A DNA stretch of 15,844 nucleotides from Euryarchaeota archaeon UBA242 (GTDB lineage: Archaea; Thermoplasmatota; Poseidoniia; Poseidoniales; Poseidoniaceae). Numbering within the stretch: position 1 is the first letter of the stretch; the number at the start of each line of letters is the position of its first letter. The DNA lies in NCBI GenBank assembly GCA_002499015.1, contig DAJY01000086.1, positions 18,484-34,327 of the forward strand, given 5' to 3'. The notes under the pieces were generated by a model. That model saw only the letters and a list, made by a program, of their open reading frames with translations, made no database searches and had not been told where the DNA came from. Below, one piece after another: positions 1-7,104 of the stretch. The translations under genes were made by a program, and so were the position numbers.

Positions 1-954
1 GCCGCCACTATAGCCACCACCGCTGCTGCGTCCAGGATCTCTTCTGGCGCCGCCTGAACGAGCCAGACCACATCGATTGCACTCATCTCTTCTTGCGAAG
101 TTATTATTATGGCATTTAGGACAGTCCCAATCCCCGTCCATGCGGCTTTCATTACCACCACTACGGTTATCGGATCCACTGAATCTATCGCTTCCACTAT
201 CTCTGCGGTCTCTGTTTCCACCATCTCTTCCACCGCTTCTGTCACTTCGTTGGCGAGAAGGGCTAGGTTCTCCGCCTTCTTTTTCAAGACCACATCGGTT
301 ACATTCCGAACGGAATGAGAAATTACTGTTTTGACATTTAGGACATTCCCAATCATTACTGTTATCTGGACCATCTCGTTGTCCATTAGAACGGTTAGAG
401 TCACGCCCACCGTCACGATTTCCGCGGCTGTCATCACGACCTCTGTTGTCATCACGCCCACCTCTATTGTCATCTCTACCGCCGTATCTTTCATCGCGGC
501 GAGAGCTTGAACGACCTGAACTTGGTTTAGGTGCTTCACAGCGGTTACAGTTTTGACGGAATGAATAATTATTATTTTGACATTGAGGGCAATCCCAATC
601 TTCACTTGGCTGGTGATTTTTTTCCTGCCTTCTTTCGTCGCGACTTCCGCGATAGCCATCACGGTCTCCGCTTCTTTCATTGCGTTGGTCACGGTTGTTT
701 TGGCGTTCTTCACGAGGTTTTTTCGACCTCACGCCGACTTCCTTTCCAACTAAGTCTTGCATGTTGAGTTTTCTTTCAATATGTGCAACATGAACTAATG
801 GAGAATTAGTGTTTCCTAGTACTGAATCCACCTTACCAATATAATCGCCAGTGGCGGCATCAGTGATTATAGATTCTAGCGCAGGTGACGAACCTGTAAA
901 TTTGACAAGTAATCCACCTTCGTGGCTCAACGACTCAATAGTACCAGTAAACAT
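1..954 (-). CDS. gar1: Gar1-domain protein with RG-rich linkers and three RanBP2-type zinc fingers (partial, C-terminus off left edge)
   Basis: The minus-strand frame is open from an ATG at 954 to the window edge, giving 318 residues without a stop. Residues 1-78 resemble the Gar1 beta-barrel of H/ACA RNPs; the stretch around 39-57 (IGKVDSVLG, then SPLVHV) matches the Gar1 core. Three zinc fingers follow with WxCPxC-x10-CNRC spacing: W120/C122/C125/C136/C139, W202/C204/C207/C218/C221 and W276/C278/C281/C292/C295. The third reads NFARRDECNRCG, almost the ZRANB2/FUS RNA-binding finger. Linkers are rich in R, G, D, N and S. Gar1 normally helps Cbf5 pseudouridylate RNA; the fingers suggest extra single-stranded RNA binding (inference). 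The start is uncertain: an in-frame ATG at 990 and a TTG nine bases after AGGAGG also exist. It lies just downstream of the surface-protein gene on the same strand. The Gar1 call is good, the exact role less so. Confidence 0.8.
   Translation of the reverse strand, partial: MFTGTIESLSHEGGLLVKFTGSSPALESIITDAATGDYIGKVDSVLGNTNSPLVHVAHIERKLNMQDLVGKEVGVRSKKPREERQNNRDQRNERSGDRDGYRGSRDERRQEKNHQPSEDWDCPQCQNNNYSFRQNCNRCEAPKPSSGRSSSRRDERYGGRDDNRGGRDDNRGRDDSRGNRDGGRDSNRSNGQRDGPDNSNDWECPKCQNSNFSFRSECNRCGLEKEGGEPSPSRQRSDRSGGRDGGNRDRRDSGSDRFSGSDNRSGGNESRMDGDWDCPKCHNNNFARRDECNRCGLARSGGARRDPGRSSGGGYSGG
421..480 (-). repeat. Tandem RDDNRGG-type coding repeats
   Basis: Read on the minus strand, this block encodes three near-identical units (GRDDNRG, GRDDNRG, GRDDSRG) in the linker between zinc fingers 1 and 2. 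They are protein-level low-complexity RG repeats, comparable to RGG boxes, not a mobile or CRISPR repeat. Confidence 0.7.
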
Positions 955-1006
955 GGTATTCCCTAAACACAATGCGGAAGCCCTCCTCATTTAAGGGGGT
1001 CGGTAT

Positions 1007-2956
1007 TCACAAATATTGTTTTCTTTGCCAAAATGCCATTGCCAATAATGTAATTATCAGTGTTGAAAGCATAGATAATGAGGGTAGCCCACCCTCTTCA
1101 GAAGGTTTGCCATCATCGATTATGGCACCACCATTGTCCTCAGCATAAGGGTCAGGAACGAAAACAGATAGTGTTCCGATTACTCCCGATTCATCAGTAG
1201 CAGAAATAATTACATCATATTCAGTAATTCCTTGCTGCATACAAGAGGCTATTGAAACATCAATTTCCCAATTAGTTCCGACTTGGGTGAAATCAGTTGT
1301 TGAGCCACCGCAAAGTGATAGCAATAGAGTCACTTCCTCACCATCAGGGTCGATCACTATACCTTTCAAGGTAAATTTCAATCCGCTATCGTCCCATGTA
1401 GCATTTTCTTGACTTATTCCAGTAACCAATTCTATAACTGGTGGAGAACTTGATTTTTCAAGGCCAAAGTTCAGAATAAAGGAATATGGCATCATATTAG
1501 TTGCATCAGCAGCCCCCATTATCATTACCATACCAGGTCTTAATTTCTTGAGTGATAAACCAGTTGTTATTTCACTCGTAGCAACTGTGATTGTTTTTGC
1601 GTCTGCCATATTGTCTGATTGGTGAGCATGAGCCACTATTGTCATTTCTCCAACCAATCCAGTTGGCGTGATGGTAAATTCTACTTCCTCACTTTGTTCA
1701 TTCATCACAGCACTTGATGTAAATAGTTGACCAAATGTCCAAGTTCTAGATAGTTCTGAAGATTCTCCATACGGATCGATGAGGTTACAAGTTGCTTGTG
1801 AAGTACCAGTGCCAACAGATGTAATGATAAATGCCCCATCCTCATCCATTTGACTCGACCAGCCATCTTCAACGAAGTCACAATCTAATGTCCAACCATG
1901 GTTATCAGTTGCCCAATTTTCAGTATTTTCTCCATCTACAGCGATAACAGTTCCATCATCAGATAACGGGATTATCATTCCATCATCAGGTGCACTACTG
2001 CTCCAAATTGGTATGTCATTATCTTCAACTTGTTGAGTAGTGAAGTCAATATATATTTCACGAATTGCTGGGTAATTCGAAGCAGGATATTCAACATCAA
2101 TAGAAACTCTCATTCTCCCGTTTGGAAGATTTTCTACTATTGGTATTTCTAGTGCATCATTCTGAATGCCATCATCCAATGTTGCATATTCTAGCATTCT
2201 CAAACCTTGAGTTTGAGGGAATGTGAATACAAACATTGCATCAGTCACATTTGTAACATTTAATGCGAGAGTGAAATTTGACACCCCTTTGTTAGGTAAT
2301 TGGTTAAATTGGGTGTTATATGCCTCTCCATCGGCAAGGAACATACTGATTTCTAAATCATCAGTTGCTGAAACAGGAATCTCATAGCAACCATTAGATG
2401 CTAACAAATTTTGACAAGTTCTTTTTTCTTCATGATCAGATGGAACTAGATTTACCTCATCCAATGCGATCCCCTCTTGAACGAAACTCCAATTGTTCCA
2501 ATCAACACCACTGCGATGTGACCATCCTTCTTTCAGTCCGATTCTTGTGTCCATGTCGGCGATACAATCTGGTCCAATCGCTTTAACAGCATCTCTCTCA
2601 TCAGAACTCAACCAATCATTGCCTCCACCAGGTGCTAAGCCGTCAAATAAACCATCGAGATTATCTCTAACTACAGCTCCATTAGAACCATTCACCCAAG
2701 AGTTGGCATAGTAGTTAGAAGTCGCCCAGTCATCCAGAATCTCAAGTTCAAAATGTGCAAAATCATATTCGAATAAATCCTCAAACGTCAATCCACTGCA
2801 ATTAACTTCACCAGCATCTTGTCTTGCTTCAACATTAGGAACAATATGTTCTTCAAATCTATTTTCTTGAAGTTGCATCGGTGAAAATGTCATCATCAAC
2901 ATTATTACGCTGAGAAGTAATGAAGAAATTTTCAGCCTAGCGTGTACATCTGCCAT
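1007..2956 (-). CDS. Large secreted surface protein with C-terminal membrane anchor
   Basis: This 649-residue acidic protein has a hydrophobic signal segment at about residues 9-25 and a single C-terminal hydrophobic helix (about 627-643) ending in RKQYL, so most of it should lie outside the cell. The N-terminal 190 residues hold a Cys-containing domain with an acidic, glycine-rich stretch (DNLDGLFDGLAPGGG) and a WLSSDERDAV segment that could bind calcium (inference). The middle and C-terminal parts are beta-rich, Ig-like sequence with paired cysteines and several N-x-S/T sites. The tail begins GGLPSLSM after an acidic linker, the layout of an archaeal C-terminal sorting or anchoring signal. 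No enzymatic motif is visible. It lies 64 bases after the ABC permease on the same strand, and may be co-transcribed or have its own promoter (AATATAG near 3011-3018). It is probably an adhesion or cell-surface protein. Confidence 0.75.
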   Translation of the reverse strand: MADVHARLKISSLLLSVIMLMMTFSPMQLQENRFEEHIVPNVEARQDAGEVNCSGLTFEDLFEYDFAHFELEILDDWATSNYYANSWVNGSNGAVVRDNLDGLFDGLAPGGGNDWLSSDERDAVKAIGPDCIADMDTRIGLKEGWSHRSGVDWNNWSFVQEGIALDEVNLVPSDHEEKRTCQNLLASNGCYEIPVSATDDLEISMFLADGEAYNTQFNQLPNKGVSNFTLALNVTNVTDAMFVFTFPQTQGLRMLEYATLDDGIQNDALEIPIVENLPNGRMRVSIDVEYPASNYPAIREIYIDFTTQQVEDNDIPIWSSSAPDDGMIIPLSDDGTVIAVDGENTENWATDNHGWTLDCDFVEDGWSSQMDEDGAFIITSVGTGTSQATCNLIDPYGESSELSRTWTFGQLFTSSAVMNEQSEEVEFTITPTGLVGEMTIVAHAHQSDNMADAKTITVATSEITTGLSLKKLRPGMVMIMGAADATNMMPYSFILNFGLEKSSSPPVIELVTGISQENATWDDSGLKFTLKGIVIDPDGEEVTLLLSLCGGSTTDFTQVGTNWEIDVSIASCMQQGITEYDVIISATDESGVIGTLSVFVPDPYAEDNGGAIIDDGKPSEEGGLPSLSMLSTLIITLLAMAFWQRKQYL

Positions 2957-2984
2957 ATCAATTGATACTAAGTGTCATCTAATA

Positions 2985-3007
2985 CACTTGCCCCTTAATG
3001 GGCAGTG
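2985..3007. repeat. Imperfect inverted repeat between permease and surface-protein genes
   Basis: CACT-T-GCCC, six bases, then GGGC-AGTG can form an eight-pair stem with one bulged T. It sits in the 64-base gap upstream of the surface-protein gene and downstream of an A/T-rich TATA-like stretch. It could be an operator or a 5' leader hairpin. It lacks a following T-tract on the minus strand, so a terminator for the permease gene is unlikely. Confidence 0.35.
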
Positions 3008-3020
3008 TTTTGCTATATTT

Positions 3021-3851
3021 TCAAGGAACTAAATTTTCCATTCGTCTTGCAAGTATCCAAAGTGGCAAAACGGTCCAAGCAATTGCCATTATCGTAATTT
3101 GCCAACCAGAAACACCGCGTTGAACACCAGATAATCGTGTTTCTAATATGTGGTGATATACGCCATTTGGTGAAAATAAATCAAGTGCTCCTTCTAATGC
3201 AATCCAAGAAGAATCATTATCTTGGCCGATGGCAATTCCAGAAGCAAAGGCAACCATGCTTGTTACCAATGCCCACAAGAATGTGAAGAAAAACCAAATT
3301 CCAACTCCAAAGGCCATTGCAGTACCCTGCTCTCTCGCTTTTGAAGAAGCGATTAGGGTGAATAATGTATACCATATTAAGATCAGTCCAGTTGCGATAA
3401 TGTGGACAATGAGATCCATCAGTTCTGGCCAAACGCCCATTCTATAACGAATAATAAATGCTGAGATTAGCACCAAAATAGTTACGGGAATAATTACTGC
3501 AATAGAAGTACCATGTACTAGTGCAAGTGTTTGATTTAAGCGAGACATAGGTTGAGCTAATTTCACTTCTAGTACTCCACTTGCTCTTTCTTTGCTTACA
3601 CCATCAAACGCCATTAAAACAGCACACATAGTTCCACCGAAAACAATTCCAAGACTGGAATAAAATAGCACTTCCATCGGTGTTTCAGGTCGATGACCAC
3701 CTGGGAGAATGATGTTAGGGTCTGAAAATCCCCAAGCCATTCCAGGAATAAACAATAGTAATATTGGGAACATCAATAACATTCTTGTCGAGAAGATTTT
3801 TTCTTTGACAATAAGAGAGATTACTTTTAGGTTTGATGCTTTTCCGCTCAT
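3021..3851 (-). CDS. ABC-2 type exporter permease (NosY-like)
   Basis: A 276-residue integral membrane protein with about six hydrophobic helices: roughly residues 22-42, 65-85, 110-135, 145-168, 180-205 and 250-268. Between helices 2 and 3 is a cytoplasmic segment (FDGVSKERASGVLEVKLAQPMSR, shown here only in part as KERASGVLEVKLAQP), typical of ABC-2 and NosY permeases, where it couples to the ATPase. The start ATG overlaps the stop of the upstream ATPase gene (ATGA), so the two are translationally coupled and form one transporter. The substrate cannot be told from sequence; the secreted protein encoded next door is a possible partner but no more than a neighbour. Confidence 0.85.
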   Translation of the reverse strand: MSGKASNLKVISLIVKEKIFSTRMLLMFPILLLFIPGMAWGFSDPNIILPGGHRPETPMEVLFYSSLGIVFGGTMCAVLMAFDGVSKERASGVLEVKLAQPMSRLNQTLALVHGTSIAVIIPVTILVLISAFIIRYRMGVWPELMDLIVHIIATGLILIWYTLFTLIASSKAREQGTAMAFGVGIWFFFTFLWALVTSMVAFASGIAIGQDNDSSWIALEGALDLFSPNGVYHHILETRLSGVQRGVSGWQITIMAIAWTVLPLWILARRMENLVP

Positions 3852-4891
3852 TCTTCTTCCACCTTCCTATGAATCAGTGGTAGGAATGCGGATGAAGTTA
3901 TTTCTAAGCCAACATCCTCTACTCTAAGCCCTGTTGAAGAGCATAACATCTCTACTAAATCGGGTGCGTGTGGTTGCCAAGATTCTATTTCAATCCCTTC
4001 ACTAATGAGTTTTTTCAGTACGCCATCAGCATTACCCTTCAGTTGAATTTGCCAAGAGTCTTGGTTAGTTTCAAATTCAAGCAGTTCCATTCCTAACTTT
4101 TCAATCAACTCAGATGATGGTGGCTGTGAAGTTCCTGTTAAGTCAAATCTATCACTCAATTGTAACTCTTTTTCGACCGATTTTATTTCACCTTCGATTA
4201 GTAGTTGACCGCGATGAAGTAATGCGATTCTATCTATTATCCCAATTAGCCCTGATACTTGGTGAGAGGAGATTACAATAGAAACTCCTTTTTCACTCAA
4301 TTGTCGTAATAGTTGGGCAAATGCTTGTGCTGCAACAGGGTCTAATCCATTGAATGGTTCATCGAGAAGTAGAATATTCGGAGAACCCAGTAATGCAGTG
4401 GCTAAGGTCAGACGCTGCCGCATACCCTGGCTCAATTCATCTAGTGGAGAATCAATTCTTGATTTCAAACCTACCAGTTTAATCAATCCAAGAATACGAT
4501 GTTCTGATGAACCTCTCATAGCAGCGATTTCAACCATTGCATCATGAACTGTTTTTTTGCCCTGCCAGCGAACTTGCTCCGGCATATGTCCAATAAGTTC
4601 CCTCAATTCAACACTGGTTGATAATTCTCTTTCAATCGTTTGGCCACCCTTTGTAGAAGTGAACACGACATTCCCTTTCTGTAGAGGTAAGACTCCCGCC
4701 AACATTCGTAGCAAGGTTGTTTTTCCTGCACCATTTGGGCCAACTAGGCCTAATATTGTACCTCTGTGTAAGGCTAAGTCGATTTTAGGAATGCCGGGAC
4801 CACGAATTTTCTTCCATGGTTTTGTTAGCGTTGGAGCGCTAATGTAGTGGCGACAAGATGCGCCAACAAGTTGTAAAATGACCTCCGCCAT
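3848..4891 (-). CDS. ABC transporter ATP-binding protein with C-terminal extension (NosF/CcmA-like)
   Basis: A complete nucleotide-binding domain: Walker A GPNGAGKT at residues 51-58, Q-loop near EQ 105-106, signature LSQGM at 153-157, Walker B ILLLDEP at 173-179 and switch His at 210 (SSHQ). About 110 further residues after the ATPase core form a C-terminal domain of the sort seen in exporters of the DrrA/CcmA/NosF class. It energises the permease whose start it overlaps by four bases. The ATG at 4891 is the first gene start on this side of a 103-base divergent gap. A GAATATC element about 27-33 bases upstream suggests a nearly leaderless transcript (inference). Confidence 0.9.
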   Translation of the reverse strand: MAEVILQLVGASCRHYISAPTLTKPWKKIRGPGIPKIDLALHRGTILGLVGPNGAGKTTLLRMLAGVLPLQKGNVVFTSTKGGQTIERELSTSVELRELIGHMPEQVRWQGKKTVHDAMVEIAAMRGSSEHRILGLIKLVGLKSRIDSPLDELSQGMRQRLTLATALLGSPNILLLDEPFNGLDPVAAQAFAQLLRQLSEKGVSIVISSHQVSGLIGIIDRIALLHRGQLLIEGEIKSVEKELQLSDRFDLTGTSQPPSSELIEKLGMELLEFETNQDSWQIQLKGNADGVLKKLISEGIEIESWQPHAPDLVEMLCSSTGLRVEDVGLEITSSAFLPLIHRKVEEE

Positions 4892-4994
4892 GTGTACGCC
4901 TAAATCGCAATCACTTGATATTCTACCGTTTCATAGTCCCTCAAAGGAAAAGTATCATCACTGAAAGGAATTCAATCCATTTACGGGAACAGCA
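4892..4994. promoter_or_regulatory. Divergent intergenic promoter region
   Basis: These 103 bases separate the minus-strand ABC operon from the plus-strand membrane protein. For the minus direction an A/T-rich element (GAATATC at 4918-4924) lies a suitable distance from ATG 4891. For the plus direction no convincing TATA box or Shine-Dalgarno sequence was found. The call rests on gene layout and composition. Confidence 0.4.
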
Positions 4995-5915
4995 ATGCTA
5001 GGGGGTATAATTTATTCTGCGGGCCTTATTGTTGCGATTATTGTTGTCATCTATATACAGTATAGGGGATTTGCTAAGCAACAAGAAATTATAGAAGGAG
5101 AAACTTCAATTGTCTTCAATTATAGAGATGTATTTGGTCCAATGGGTTTAGAATTCCTCGGCTTATCCATAATTTTGATTTGGATAGTACCTTACGGTGT
5201 TTTGGTAATTGCGCCACTTGGTTTGATATTGTCGATATTGTCACCTGCTGGCAGAATAACATGGGCCCAAACAAAAGTTCCTAGGACGATGGTTTGTGTT
5301 TTCTTAATCAGTATGATAATGCTTGGAAGTTTAGCTCCTGTATCTCAACCCAAATCACCAGATTCTTGGGGGAATCCGTTGTTAACTGAGAATCCCAATG
5401 CACCTCTTTGGCCAGCTAGTCAGCAATATACGTGGATTATGGCTCCATCGGCGGGAGAATTAGATTTGGAAATAATTCAATCTATTTCGATTAGAACACC
5501 CCACCAATTAGGTGTCTTTGGTTCTGCCAGTTCAAGTTTAAATTTGGCATCATTGATGGGGTTGGAGCAATCAAGATTACACCAAGCAATTGAATTACTA
5601 GATGATGAATTGTCATTTGTTAGATTAAACCCTGAAGAAATGGCACTCACGCCCATACCGAATCAAGAGACACATCGCTATGTGAGTAATACGCTTGGAA
5701 TTGATGAAGAGATTGTGATTCGTCAATATGAACTGCGGTCACTATCAATCGGGTCAAATAAAGAAGGAGTTAAAGTTGGCGAAGTACTTTGTGCAGCGAC
5801 CTCAACTTGGGGCGGGGAATTACAGATTTTAGTCATCATTAGACCTCTTGGACACCCCGATCTAACAACCGATCGGTATGCAGAGGAATTAGTATTAGAT
5901 TGGCTTTCTGCATGA
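4995..5915 (+). CDS. Membrane protein of unknown function with large soluble C-terminal domain
   Basis: A 306-residue protein not recognised as a known family. Hydrophobic segments at about residues 3-22, 51-67, 68-84 and 97-113 predict four membrane helices. About 190 residues of soluble sequence follow, beginning APVSQPKSPDSWGNP. With four helices and a short first loop, the C-terminal part would be on one side of the membrane, probably outside if its Pro/Trp-rich start follows an export-type pattern (inference). No catalytic motif is evident. The next gene is separated by a regulated promoter, so it is unlikely to belong to the importer operon. Confidence 0.7.
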   Translation: MLGGIIYSAGLIVAIIVVIYIQYRGFAKQQEIIEGETSIVFNYRDVFGPMGLEFLGLSIILIWIVPYGVLVIAPLGLILSILSPAGRITWAQTKVPRTMVCVFLISMIMLGSLAPVSQPKSPDSWGNPLLTENPNAPLWPASQQYTWIMAPSAGELDLEIIQSISIRTPHQLGVFGSASSSLNLASLMGLEQSRLHQAIELLDDELSFVRLNPEEMALTPIPNQETHRYVSNTLGIDEEIVIRQYELRSLSIGSNKEGVKVGEVLCAATSTWGGELQILVIIRPLGHPDLTTDRYAEELVLDWLSA

Positions 5916-5964
5916 AAGACTATGATGTGGCGAAATTTAGCAGTAATGCTGCGGAAGCATGAGA

Positions 5965-5980
5965 TTTAGGGCGCCCTAAA
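5965..5980. promoter_or_regulatory. Operator 1: perfect 16-bp palindrome TTTAGGGCGCCCTAAA
   Basis: A perfect palindrome in the promoter of the transferrin-like importer. The half-site TTAGG...CCTAA is the one used by metal-dependent DtxR/IdeR-family repressors. Its near copy lies 35 bases downstream centre to centre, with a TATA-like element between them. Confidence 0.75.
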
Positions 5981-5984
5981 CCTT

Positions 5985-5992
5985 CATATAGA
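5985..5992 (+). promoter_or_regulatory. Candidate TATA element of the importer operon
   Basis: CATATAG (5985-5991) lies between the two palindromes and about 26 bases upstream of the end of the second. A start of transcription near 6012-6016 would give a leader of only about 12-15 bases before ATG 6028, as is usual in these archaea. Position and composition are the only evidence. Confidence 0.45.
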
Positions 5993-5999
5993 GGAGTGT

Positions 6000-6015
6000 T
6001 TTAGGGCGGCCTAAA
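6000..6015. promoter_or_regulatory. Operator 2: near-palindrome TTTAGGGCGGCCTAAA
   Basis: This differs from operator 1 at one base (C to G in the centre), keeping both TTTAGG and CCTAAA half-sites. It would cover the expected transcription start, so occupancy should block initiation. Metal-dependent repression is inferred from the half-site and from the likely iron-binding product. Confidence 0.72.
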
Positions 6016-6027
6016 TCAGTGTTGCTT

Positions 6028-7077
6028 ATGTCGGTAAAATCAATTTTTATAATTCTAATAATGGTGGCATCTAGTCTTAGTGGATGTATTGGTGGTAAGC
6101 AAACAATTGATGATGATGGCGTGATTGTACCCGAATCAATAAAAATTGCATTTTTGATCAAAGATGATTATAGCAACTTTGATGAAAACCCATATCGACT
6201 CGCAGATTATTTGTCGCAACAAATAGGCAAACCAGTAGAATTGTACCCTATCACTTCTGATGCCCTTGCTTTGGAAGCATTACGTTTCGGTTCTGCTGAT
6301 ATGGCTTTCATGGATGGCGGAGCAGGTTGGGTCGGTTGGCAAAAATACGGATTACAGGTTGCTGCAGCGGATATGAACAGTGATGGAAAAACCTACTATC
6401 AAGCCCATGCATGGGTACTGAATGGTAGCGATGTTGCAGATGCGCTTCAAGATGGAAATGAATCAACAGATCCTTTCGCTTTGCTACAAGGAAAAACATC
6501 ATGTCACACTGGATGGTTAAAGTCAGCTGGAATGTTGATTCCGATGGGTTATCTAATCGGAAATAACTACACCGAGGTAATCGGCGATGCAGAAGATATT
6601 GAATCATTGCGTAACACTATCTTTAATTTCTTTAATGAGGATGCGAGTATCCCCGAATCAGGCACTCCATATTATGGCTATTCAGGTGCTATGAAGTGCC
6701 TAAGCGATGGTAAAGGAGAGGTTGCATTTGCCAAAGATTCCACAGTTGACACATATTGCAATAATGAAGTAATCGAAGATAATAATGATTGGTGCTTGGA
6801 TCTAGCCGATTACATCAAATTACCAGCATTTGGAAATGCACCAAGCCATCCACTAATGTACCAGCCTAATTCAATCTCAGATTCAGATAGAGCCGCGATT
6901 GTATCTGCATTGGTAAAATTACAAGAGAGTGAAGATGGGCGTTCAATTTTACAAAATATTCTCAACACCCCTGGGATAGTTGAAAGCACCACTGAACTAC
7001 ATTTGGATTCATACTCTGGTCTAATTTCGCACGTTCCTGGAATCTCACAATACATGGAAGAAAAATACCAAGCATGA
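6028..7077 (+). CDS. Transferrin-like ferric-binding lipoprotein of an ABC importer (PhnD/transferrin fold)
   Basis: A single-lobe, 349-residue binding protein. A short signal peptide ends in lipobox LSGC (C20), so it should be tethered outside the membrane. By length and operon it resembles PhnD-type binding proteins, but its key motifs are those of transferrins. Against the human transferrin N-lobe: MDGG gives D96 (D63); TYYQAHAWV gives Y124 (Y95); SCHTGWLKSAG gives T161 (anion-binding T120) and K165 where transferrin has R124; GYSGAMKCL gives Y218 (Y188); APSHP gives H274 (H249). C159 and C224 match a transferrin disulfide pair. C256 lies in WCLD, like LCLD in transferrin. It probably binds Fe(III) with carbonate (inference). 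GTG 6019 and TTG 6022 are alternative starts; ATG 6028 gives the cleanest signal peptide. The ATPase and permease follow directly. Phosphonate or phosphate binding is the alternative. Confidence 0.85.
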   Translation: MSVKSIFIILIMVASSLSGCIGGKQTIDDDGVIVPESIKIAFLIKDDYSNFDENPYRLADYLSQQIGKPVELYPITSDALALEALRFGSADMAFMDGGAGWVGWQKYGLQVAAADMNSDGKTYYQAHAWVLNGSDVADALQDGNESTDPFALLQGKTSCHTGWLKSAGMLIPMGYLIGNNYTEVIGDAEDIESLRNTIFNFFNEDASIPESGTPYYGYSGAMKCLSDGKGEVAFAKDSTVDTYCNNEVIEDNNDWCLDLADYIKLPAFGNAPSHPLMYQPNSISDSDRAAIVSALVKLQESEDGRSILQNILNTPGIVESTTELHLDSYSGLISHVPGISQYMEEKYQA

Positions 7078-7104
7078 GCAAAGACAATTGTTGGAGTAAT
7101 TAAT

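Noticed and set aside
360..480. Repeated short DNA units resembling a CRISPR array
   Set aside because: The repeats are about 20 bases, in codon phase, without spacers, and encode the RDDNRGG linker.
77..767. Several plus-strand frames in the first 770 bases
   Set aside because: They are low-complexity Ser/Pro/Leu/Thr readings opposite the RG-rich Gar1/zinc-finger gene, whose motifs settle the strand.
2985..3015. Plus-strand intrinsic-type terminator (stem followed by TTTT)
   Set aside because: No plus-strand gene ends here; the genes on both sides are on the minus strand.
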